Assembly (NCBI RefSeq): GCF_951805225.1
Contig: NZ_OX638201.1
Coordinates: forward strand, 2,666,001-2,730,000
Direction: 5' to 3'
DNA length: 64,000 nucleotides
Source of the DNA: an uncultured Flavobacterium sp.
GTDB lineage: Bacteria; Bacteroidota; Bacteroidia; Flavobacteriales; Flavobacteriaceae
Made by a program: the position numbers and the translations under genes. This document shows, one piece after another, positions 52,429-63,200 of the stretch. Below the pieces are notes generated by a model. It was not told the DNA's origin. It did no database searches and saw nothing but the letters and a program-made list of their open reading frames with translations. The number at the start of each line of letters is the position of its first letter. Within the stretch, counting starts at the first letter, position 1.

Positions 52429-53262
52429 TCACATTTTATATTTGTAATCATTAAAATTTACTCCTTTACTTTTAAGTTTCTCAATAAGTTTTTGCGTCTT
52501 TTTATAGCCCTCAGTTCCTTTTTCATAAGAAAAAAAATTATTTATATAATCTTGTACATAAAGCTCTGTCAATTCATTTGAAGGTTGTCTATTAACAATA
52601 CTTAATGGCTCTTTTAAATCAACATTTAAACTATCAATATAGTAATTTGTTATCTCGAATTTATTCTTAAATCCTTTTAAAGCACTTGAAAAAGGAGAGC
52701 TTTGATTTTGTTCCAATTTTTTATAAGGATTCGCTCCTCCTTTTATTAAGATTTTAACCATTGTCAGATCTAATGCACTAGCTTCATGAAGTGCAGAAGT
52801 TGCCATGTGATAGTTCCCTTCTTTGTCTGTAAAATCATTTTCTACAATGTAATTTGGATTAGCCCCTTTCTCTAACAATAATCTAATATATCTTAAATCA
52901 ATAGTATAAGGTTCTGGTTTATTGTAAAAAGTAGAAGCATCTATTAAAACACTTCGTTTAGTAATAGGATTAATAAAATTTGGATTAGCTCCTAATGCCA
53001 ATAATTTATTAAAAGATTCAAAATTTTCAATTGTCAATGCTAAACTTAAAACATTAGAACCTGAAATAGGATCAATTACTTCCAGTAGTTTTGCATCGCT
53101 TTTAACTAAATTTTCAACTTCATCTAAATCTTCTTTTTCAACAGCTTTAGCTAAATCATAAGCTTTTGTATCTTTAAAAAATACAACATTCCTATCCTCT
53201 TGTTTACAACTTACTAATAACATAGAAATTGCAAAAATTACAAGTTTAAAATAAATCTTCAT
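52429..53262 (-). CDS. Ankyrin-repeat lipoprotein, candidate immunity protein
   Basis: 277 residues. The signal peptide ends in the lipobox LVSC (cysteine 19), so it is a lipoprotein facing the periplasm. From ~residue 30 to 200 there are four to five ankyrin-like repeats, each ending in a GANPN-type turn (LLALGANPNFI, LLEKGANPNYI, LIKGGANPYKK). Ankyrin proteins serve as immunity proteins in several polymorphic toxin and type VI systems, and this gene lies between two toxin-linked cassettes without its own toxin tip, so I infer an orphan immunity gene. A general periplasmic binding role is also possible. Confidence 0.72.
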   Translation of the reverse strand: MKIYFKLVIFAISMLLVSCKQEDRNVVFFKDTKAYDLAKAVEKEDLDEVENLVKSDAKLLEVIDPISGSNVLSLALTIENFESFNKLLALGANPNFINPITKRSVLIDASTFYNKPEPYTIDLRYIRLLLEKGANPNYIVENDFTDKEGNYHMATSALHEASALDLTMVKILIKGGANPYKKLEQNQSSPFSSALKGFKNKFEITNYYIDSLNVDLKEPLSIVNRQPSNELTELYVQDYINNFFSYEKGTEGYKKTQKLIEKLKSKGVNFNDYKYKM

Positions 53263-53320
53263 AATTCTTTTGTATTTTTTAATTCATTTAAATTTATATG
53301 ATAACACGAATTAAAGAGTC

Positions 53321-53404
53321 ATTTTAAAACTTTATTTGTATTAAAATAAGACAATTCTAAACCAACAAAAAAACCTCGCTTCTCAGTGAGGTTTTTGTTT
53401 TTAT
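53321..53404. repeat. Cassette-boundary direct repeat with terminator, copy B
   Basis: 84 bases matching 52012-52096 with one gap and about eight substitutions. The hairpin AAAACCTCGCT / AGTGAGGTTTT is well formed and lies 78 bases after the stop of the immunity gene at 53482, so it terminates the toxin-immunity transcript. Confidence 0.88.
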
Positions 53405-53481
53405 TACGTTTTTATCTGTGCATTTTACAAGTGAAAAGTCAGAGATATTTGCAAAGCATCTACACTTTGCGGAGCCAGGAA

Positions 53482-54294
53482 TTAAAGCTTATAGAACCAT
53501 TTAGATTTTTTTCTGTCAAACATGTCATAAGGCAATATTACACCATTTTCTTTCATCATTTTAACTTGTTCTTTTGATTGCTGCACTTTTATAAAATGTT
53601 TCTCATCAATGTCAAAGTTATTATTTTTTAAAGAATATAAAGGAATCGTGTCTTTTTTAAAATCCCAATTCATATAATCCAAAAAACCATCATTATTGAA
53701 ATCTCCAAAGCAATCTTTGCCAGAAATATATCCATCTATAAAACAAAAATATTTGATAACATCTCGATCTTTAACTTGCAGTAATATCCAATAATTTCTT
53801 TCTAAATTTCTAAAAAATCGTCTATCTCTTGCTGATAATAAAATAAAATCATTTCCATTAAAACTGAAGCTATCAATACTTTTTGTGAAAACAATATAAT
53901 TTTCATCTGAATACTTTTTTTTACTTATATTCTTTTCTAAAAGCGAATTGATATTTATTTTTGTATCATAAAACTGCAAATATTCCTTATTGTTTATTTG
54001 ATTTTCATTTGGAATAAAATCATAACAACCATGATAGATCTCGTATTTACCACTTAGTTTTACTGGGTAAATCTTAGATTCTGTAACGCTATCAGCTTCC
54101 TCAATTAATGAAATTCGATCATCATAAATTTGACCTTCAACATTAGCTAACATAATATCTTTAAATATTATTTTTCCACATTTTAATTTGTCAAATGCAA
54201 ATTGCTCATGATTTTTATTTTCTGTAAAATTGCTAAAAAGCAATATTGAAAAAAAGCTTAATAAAAGCGTATTTTTCATTTTCAATTTTCTCAT
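53482..54294 (-). CDS. Candidate secreted immunity protein of the giant toxin
   Basis: 270 residues. The ATG at 54294 overlaps the toxin stop (TAATG), giving translational coupling; a second ATG five codons later (54279) starts a cleaner signal peptide (MKNTLLLSFFSILLFS). The mature protein has many Asp/Asn/Phe-rich strands and a calcium-loop-like CFGDFNNDGFLDYMNWD near residue 195. No named family is recognised. Export to the periplasm agrees with a toxin that acts on the cell wall, as inferred for the toxin's C-terminus. The role is inferred from position and export. Confidence 0.7.
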   Translation of the reverse strand: MRKLKMKNTLLLSFFSILLFSNFTENKNHEQFAFDKLKCGKIIFKDIMLANVEGQIYDDRISLIEEADSVTESKIYPVKLSGKYEIYHGCYDFIPNENQINNKEYLQFYDTKININSLLEKNISKKKYSDENYIVFTKSIDSFSFNGNDFILLSARDRRFFRNLERNYWILLQVKDRDVIKYFCFIDGYISGKDCFGDFNNDGFLDYMNWDFKKDTIPLYSLKNNNFDIDEKHFIKVQQSKEQVKMMKENGVILPYDMFDRKKSKWFYKL

Positions 54295-57200
54295 TATTCA
54301 ATAATTTTTGCTTGTCCCGAGTATTTTGTATTTAACTTGAAAAATCTATGCCAATATTTAGATCCTGCTGGTAAATTTAACTGCATTTCGCCAGAACCTT
54401 TTCCTCCACGCCATTGATTAGAACCACCAGTTGGGTCTTTTTCTGGATGCAACTGCGTTTTAAACACTGCTGCCACTTCTCCCATCATTTCACTAGTCAT
54501 TTTTGAAAAATCTTTTCTAGCTTCCCAAAACGGTTTACCACTCTGATTTTCATAGCCACCTGATAAATACTTACTTTTATCCAATCTCCTTACTTTCCCT
54601 GTATCTGGGTCAGTATCCTGCATACCATAAAAATACATTTTTTTCTCATTTCCTGCCACCTTCTGAAAATTATTCATAGAATAAGCATAGTATTCCGGAG
54701 CATATCCTTTTCCTTCCGCATAAGCCCAGTTTGCCCTGTCTAATACTTGGGTATGAGTCAAACCGTATTTTTCTGTAAAGTCAGTAGTATTTGAAGATGA
54801 TTTTACTGAATCCCAGTTTACTTTTTTATTTTTTGTATTATCATCAATAGTTTTTTTATTTGTTATATAAACTTTATCATCTACTTTTCCATCATTACCT
54901 AAATGTTTTCCTTCTTCTGTATAATAATCCCCAGGATCTCTACCATCAGGATCTGTAAACTTAACGGGATTATTATAACAATAGTTATACGCAGACCAAC
55001 CTTGAAACTTTTCAGCAAGAGGGTCAACACTCAACCATAAACTGGTCTTCATGTCTAAATATCTCGCACCGTAATAGGAAGTATTCGTCTCCCTATCCAA
55101 TTCCTTCCCGTTAAACAAATAAGGACTAGAAAATGAACTCGAATGTTCCTCAAACAAAACCTCTCCATATGCAATATACTCCACGTGTTGTGAGATAGAG
55201 CCGTTTCGAGTGGTAATATACGAAGTACTTCCTAAATGATCGGGATGAAAGTAAAAAATATCATTTTCCGGCATGCCAATTCCTGTGAAGCCTTCTCCTG
55301 CTTTTACCGTTGTAGGTTCTATTGGTGGTCCAAATTGTACTGGCGGTCCGGGAACATCTCCCGGAGCATTAAAAATTGGCTTACGTGGCCAGCCTTCCGG
55401 TGGTTCCTGATTTTCTTCTACTGGTTTTAGTACTCCGCTTGGATAAGGATTACCTGTAAACTCAGGCGTACCATAAATACCTTGTTGTGTTGGCGGACCC
55501 GGAGGCAATCCTAAACTTTTTACATATGCATCTAAAGCTTTTTGTTGCTCAGCGGTAAGTTTAGTATAATTTACTCCTCCGGCTGTAATGCCTAATGGCT
55601 GAGCAAAAGTTCCGTTACCTAACTTACTTACAATACGTCCTGCACCTTCAAAATAATGCTTGGTAAACTTTCCTTTGCTTATTACAAAATACGGAGAAAC
55701 ATAGCCTGTATAATCATCTGTATGGACTATAGTCGCCGCAGTTTCACCATTAATGGCTACATTTTGAAAATCCCCAGAACTTTTAATCACTCTTTCTCCA
55801 CTTGCATCATACGTATATTGGTGAATTCTACCGTCGTCATTGATTCCGCTTAAACGGTTTTCTTCATCCCATGTCATTTTTCTGAAACTTTGATATTCCG
55901 TATAACTTGTTGGGTTTCCGTTCCCATCGTACGCATATTGTCGCGGTTCCTGTTTTCCGGTTTCGGCAATTTTGTTTGGCGCGTTAGGATGCAATTCATT
56001 GTCATAATTATAATCCAAAACATACCCTTTTTGCACATTATTTACTGTATGTACCAAATTTTTATTGGTAATATTATGCATCTTATTATAGCTCATATTC
56101 AGCTCATAACTTGCTTTGGTAAACTCGCCCTGATACGTCGCTTTTGCAGATTTTAACCTGTAAAAATCGTCGTATTGATATTCATGACTAGAGTTTCCGC
56201 CTAAGGTATTGTTTACGATTGGAGCCGTATTTTTAATTCCTAAAACATTTCCAACCAAATCATAACTATAACTGTTATTCATGACTTGTCTTGCACCGCT
56301 TTTTACCTGCAATTGCTGTAATCTGCGCAATACAGCATCATAAGTATAATTGGTTTCAGTTCCGTTACCATACTTTAAATACTTGCGTTGCTCAAATTCG
56401 TCATAACTCAATTGTTTGATATAATCATATGTATGGCTTTCTTTCTTCCCTTGCATACTTTGCAGATTTCCTGCACGGTTATAGGTATAATCCACCACTT
56501 CGCCATCAGGATAAGTCATTTTCTGGATTCTGTTCCAGGTATCGTATTCGAATTGAGAAATATAAGTCTGTACATCTGTTGGTGTGATACGAAGCGTACG
56601 AATTTCTTTTTCGACTTCACCCAGTTTTCCATAGAAAAATTCCTGTCCTCCACTCGCATCCTGTACAAACCAAAGCCTTCCTCTACGTGATGCAGTTCCA
56701 TCGGCTTTGCCATAATTGTATTGTACATTATTTTGCGGGTTTTTAGGGTATTTTATAGACTCTAGTCTATTAAAATTATATTCATATTGTATTGCTCCGC
56801 CATTTGGTACTGTATTTTTGATGTCTTGCGTAATACGCGAAGTCAAATTACCTGCCAAATCATATTGTAACGTTGTTGTTCCTGCATCAGGATGTGTAAA
56901 CTCAATACGTCGGCCTAACCAGTCATAACTGCTTTTGGTAATATGATCCATAGCATCCGTCACTTTTATGGTTTCGCCCAAAGCATTCGTTTCAAACTTT
57001 GTAAGCAAATCATTTTGCTTACTAGCCATATTCAGACCTGTTGCATCTGTGTAAGTTTCACTTGTTTTATTTAAAGCATCGGTTTGAGTAGTTCGCAATG
57101 CCGGAACTCCATCATAATCTTCTAATGCAAATGTCGTTGTATTGCTGCTTCCATCCGGAAGAGTCACTTTTACAGCACGCCCAACCTCATCATATTCCGT

Positions 57201-60200
57201 TTTGGTTGGTGCTACTGTTGATAAAGCTGTGCTAAAATTGTTATCTACAGTTGTTGTCGTAGTTGGATAATAACTGGCGGTTTGTCTTCCTAATCCATCA
57301 TAAATAGTTTTTCCGGAAACAATTTGGGCTTCCTGATCAGGACTTCCGGCTTGGGTAAATAAACTTGCTGTTTTTTTAACCTGCAAAGCTCTTCCTAAGC
57401 CATCTGTGTAGGTAAAAGTCTCAATATCTTTGTCTAATTCCGGATCATAATTTTTGGTTTTGGCATATGGAACTTTTGCTTCCGGAAAATATTCATACGC
57501 AATTGTATATGGTTTTCCTGAAGCAATTTCATAAGGTGCTTTTATAGTTGCCAGACGTCCCTTAGCATCCAGTGTGATGATATTACTTTGATCATTGCGA
57601 TCTGTAGTTTTTAATACAACTCCAAAACTATAATCGTATTCCATTTTACTCTGATACCCAAATGCATCTTTTATTACCGTCATATACTGATGATTGTCTG
57701 CATCATAAGTATATTCTAATGTCATTCGCTGTGCTTTGTAATTGGCTGTCCCTGTTATTTTTTGCAGGTTTCCGTACGTATCATATTCAATATCCGTAAG
57801 TGCAATTTTATCGGCAGCACTATAATTTTTTATTTGAGTAACTTCTGCTGTTGTTGTATTTATAGAAGTAGCTCTTTTACGACGTAAACCATCAGTTGTG
57901 AACACTTCCAATTGTTTCGGAATTCCGCCATAATAAGGCGTTGTGCTTTCGTAATAGCTAATTTTTGCTGTTACTTTATCATCGGCCGTTCCGTTTCCTA
58001 AATCTTCATATTGTATGATGTTTCCATTCGCATCATACGTATTAAAAGTATTAGTTTCCAAATAATCGCTTCCGCCTTCATATACTTTTTGATTGACATG
58101 AATCAATCCCACAAAAATACGTTTAGCATCACATATTGGTAAATTCAAGTCAGATACCGGAACGCTTGCCTGCGTTGCAACATCAATAAGACTATATTCG
58201 TTTTCTGACTCCTGACGCATTTTACCGTTTTTATCTTTTGTATAACTGTGTTTCAAAAGATTTTTACGGAAATAATCCTGATTGTAAAATTCCTGAACAG
58301 TTGTCATAAAAACCGAATTATCGGCAGCGTCAATTTGTTCCTGAATTATTTTTCCAAAACCATAAAATTCTCTTTCACGACGATCATGATAGCCGTCTTC
58401 ATATCTGAATTTTGCAATCGTATGATCGATTCCATCACCTACGTGTCCATCAAAAATATCTACAGATTGTAAAACCCATTTTGCAGAAGGATTTTCATAA
58501 CTTGGTTTTAATAATTCATAATCGACCACATAACTATTTCCTGCGGCATTGGTAACGCTTTTTAATTTATTGGTTCTTCTAATGTTCGAAAGCTGCGCTG
58601 TAAGATGTCCATCATCTTTAGAAATAATATAATCAAGATTTCCGTCGCCATCAATATCCGTAAAAGTCCCCTCAGAACGATTGGTACTCCATCCTTTACT
58701 TCCTCCAATAGTTGGTGTAATTCGTAACAACCAGATACTAATATCGATCGATACATTGGCATTAAAACCATAACTAACTCCTTTGTTCTGGTTCATTTCT
58801 GCGAATCTCGGATAGTTAATTGGTGTATCAAAAGAGCCTCCTAAATTCAGGGAAACCAACATGCTATTTCCCTCATATCTTATTTTATCAGCTAATCCGT
58901 CACCGTTAATATCCATGAAAGATTCGTCACTATCAGACTGAGATCTCGAATAATTGGCACCTCCGGAAATTGAACCTTGCTTAATACTATATCCCAAACC
59001 AGCACTCCAATCTGTAGAATTACCACTATTTATACTGTCAAAATTCCATTTTTCGACCGGTAAAAAACCATATCCAGTATTCAAAAATACATCTCCTGAT
59101 TCTGATATTTTATCCGGCAATCCGTCTCCATTAATATCGCTGTGTATCATTGTCGAACGGTCTTCACCTTTTCCTTTAGAAGCACTTACAGAAATGCTGT
59201 TTCCTCCTTTTTCGGCTTCGTCTGAAGCGGTGCCTTTTGCAGAATCTTTTTTGACACTTGCTTTTCCAATTGTGACACTCAGGGAATTTGAAGGTGATCC
59301 GTGGCTATAACTTCCTCCAAAATTAGGTCCCTCAGAACTTGTTTTAGAATGACTGAAATTATCTCCAAGATTGACAACCTCATCTGATACAGATCCAACA
59401 GGAGCGGTTAATTGTACGTTTTCTCCACGAATATAATCCGGAAATCTATCGCCATTAAAATCACTCATCGTTTGTGTCACATACGAATCTCCATCAATCG
59501 ATTTACTGTAACCAATGTTTGCCTGACCCGCAGAAACTCCCGCAGAAATACTTTTACTCTTGCTTTCGTTAATCATATCAAGCGCCGAAGTACTTCCTCC
59601 AGTTAAAGTTGGCATAGAAAAATCAGTATAATCGGCAATATCATCTTCTCCCAATCTCGAAGTTCCTATTGTTTGTCCTTTTATATAAATTCCTTCTTCC
59701 AGACCTTCCCATTTTGATCTTGCGTAAGATGGATTCAGAGAAACAAAATAACTATTGGCAACTTCATACCCTTTTCCGTTATAATTTTCGGGATCTGTAT
59801 TGTTCAAATCAGGTTCTGTATTGTAAGCATCTGATTGTTTTAGCAACGTTTGATCGATAGTATCCGAAGCCAGATTTCCGTTAATAACAAATCCGCCCCA
59901 ATTGTGCTGATACAATCCAAGCGTTCTTTCATCTGTATTTAAAAGGCTGTAAATCGCAAAATCATTGGTCATATTATTGGACACAACATCATCTGTAAGA
60001 TCCACTATATCTTTTAAATCGGTTACCTGAACCTGAATATTTAGCGCATTTAATTTTGGATAATTTCTAAGAATAGCAACAGATTGCGGATTAGAAACCG
60101 TTACTTCCAACTGAATTGGAATCCCCGCAACAGCCAATGGATAATCAACAGCATTATCAAAAGCATTGATAACTTCGGTCAAAGTTCCCGTTGTTAATTT

Positions 60201-63200
60201 ATATCGTTTACGTGCTAACAAAACATTATTTTGCTTCGCCGATAAAATAACATCACCGTTATAAGTATTTACCGTTCCGGCAGGAAAAGGCGGAGCCAGA
60301 ACCAAATCTGCAGGTAAAATATTTAGTTTTACTTTTCCGTTTACAGTCGTAGTTATTCCCGGAATAGCATAATTTCCTTCTCTCTTATTGTATAATAAAT
60401 GAGAAACTTCCATAGGAACTTCTTCTAATGTTCCTCCTGAAATTACAGGTACAGTTACCGTTGGCGCAAAAGAAATGGTTTGCCAATTGATATTTGTTTC
60501 CGTTTCTAATGCTACGGTTATTTGCGTTTCGGCTTCGAATGCCGACAAACTTACAGTTGACAAATCGAAATTTGCTACATCATTTGCCAGGAAAGTTTTC
60601 TCGAATAAAACCACTGAAGGATTGGAACCATCCAGATAGTTTTTGGAAATCTTTAATTTGATATAATCTGAAGTAACAGGTTTATTCAATATTCCTTTCA
60701 ATAAAACATTTCCGGCAACAGGAACTACTTTTCCGGCAGGAGAACTGCTAAAAAAATCTGTACTTGCCTTGTAGGTCGCTAATGAATAAGCATTTACATC
60801 TTTTAAAGTTGAAGCAACTGTAAAATCGCTGTTTACTAAATTTCCGTTAATATCTCTGTCATATTGTTTTACCTGCGAATACGTAATAACCGGATCCCAA
60901 ATCACGGTATCAAAATTTCCGTCTTTTACAGAACTGACTCTGAAATACAATCGTTCTCCTTTTTCTACAGAAATCGCTGTATTTTGTTTGGTTTTCACCG
61001 AATAATCAGTTGCGCCAATAGCTTCTTTCCAAACTAATTGGTTTCCTTTTTGAAAATACAAACGAACGCCATCTGCTTTATCGGTTCCTGCATTATTCAC
61101 ATATTCTGCACGTGCTTTAATTCGTTCCGGTGTAGATTCTGCTAAAAGTTGGTATTGATGCGAAACTGAAATAATTCCTTTTGCAGGAGCTTCCCACATA
61201 CGAACAACATCGTGCAGCGGATTTTGTTTTTCTATTTCTTCTGCCGAAATAGTTGTAAATCCTGGAATCGTCACATTTCCACCTCCAAAAACGGGAGACG
61301 GAGTTCCTGTACTGCTATTTCTAAAAGTCGGAATTCCATTTTCCAATCGGTTATAATATACTTGTCCGTTACGAACAAAATCCGTTAGTCCATCACCATT
61401 AAAGTCCATAAAATAAACTTTGGTTTTATTGGTCGAACGCTGTTCTTCGTATCCTATGTTTCCGTATTTTAAATTCAAATCTACTCCCCAATTAAACGAA
61501 GTTGATTTAGAATATCCAACATCACTAATATTAAGGCTTTGCAGATCGCCAAAGGAATTTTGTCCAGATGCTGATAAGTTTTTTCGATAATAAACACCAT
61601 CTTTGGTTTTAAACACTTTATCCGGCAATCCGTCTCCGTCAAGATCTTCTAATACCACGGCAACATCAGACGAACCCCAATTATTTCCTCCATGACCACC
61701 AACTGTAAAACCTTTCAGACTTCCGCTATTAAGCGCTAATCCAACTCCAATACGGTAACTTACTCCTGCGGTAGAACCTTCAGAACTGCTTACCAAAGAG
61801 TGCTTTCCTGAAAATAAAATATCACTAAACGAAGGAATTGAACTGTTTTTAAGATTATCATTTGGAACACTCCACGTTTGTTCCGGTCCAAACGGATTGT
61901 ATTTTCCGGAAGCATCACGAATATCATCAAAATAATCTAAGGTATTGGTATAAAACAATTTGGACTCAGAATCATATTCTGAAACCGATTTAAGCAATGT
62001 TTTCTTAAATGCTCCCAAAGTATAATTCAGCTCATAACTGCGAATCATATCGTTTTTATAACGCACTTCTATTTTTCGCAACAATTGATCGTTCAGTTGT
62101 CTGAATCCTAATCTTGCCGAAATTTGTACGTCTGGTCGGTTTGCTTCTCCTAAATCTCCACTTTTTACAAAAGTGACACTGTAGTTTCCTTTATCAGATC
62201 CAAAACCGGTGTAATATACTTTTTTGAGATAGAGTTGACCGTATTTTTTATCGTACTCATAAGTAACTGTATTTCCTTTTAAATCGACTTGCAGACAAAG
62301 TCCCCAATGTCCAACGTTTCCATTGGCATCCTGCAAAACTCCATTTGACGAAAGTCCGGAATCCGTTCCTCCGTAATAACTCGTAACTCCGCTTTTATCT
62401 TTTACAACCCAATAATAATTTTTAGGAGAAGATCCTTTACGGATAATCTGCTGAAAAGCACCTTCGCGTCTTGGGTAAAATTGCTTGTCTGTAGTTCGTC
62501 CAATCCAGTCTACTCTATGCGAATTAGGAATTAATTGTTCTCCACCAATCAAATACGTTTCGGTTTCTTTTGAAGCATCATATCGTGGCGCTCCCCAACG
62601 GGTTTCGATACTTACTGTTGGTGCCGAAATATCCCAGCCCATTCCTGCCCAACTATGACCGCCGTCACTATCATATTGCAAATTCAGCGATGGCTGCATT
62701 CCTCCTCTTCCGCTTGGTATTGCAACAGAAAAACCTGTACTTGCTGTTCCTCTTCCGTTTGGAGAAGGCGGAGCAAATGACTGAATTCCTACTAACGGAC
62801 TTGCCGCTTTTAGATCTTTAATACTCGTTGGTGTATAACTTGAAGTTTCCGGAGATTCCGGCATTTTGATAATTCCGGCGATAAAATCCGTAAAATGAGT
62901 CGTTTTAGCCTTGATAATTCCTTGTTTAATATCTAAGGAATCTTTGGTTACTTCCTGCCACAATCTCTTATTTTCATCAAAATAAAATACATTAATATCT
63001 TTTTCTGTATAACCTTCGGGAATTGCTTTTTTATCAAATGGAAGTGATAATGTTACTGCTTTTTCAAAAATAGTTCCGTGTGGCAATAATCTAAAACCGG
63101 CATTTGTTCCCGTAACGTTTACCATTGCAGCATTCAGTGGCGCAACGTCAATTTTTCGTAATCCGCTTACAGAAACTGATATATTATTTTTTAAAGCTCC

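Noticed and set aside
52012..53404. CRISPR-like array
   Set aside because: Only two copies, 84-85 bases long and 1.3 kb apart, with genes between; they are terminator-bearing direct repeats.
55236..62821. Many antisense open frames inside the giant toxin gene
   Set aside because: Shadows of the long repetitive coding frame; products are low-quality and unrelated to any motif.
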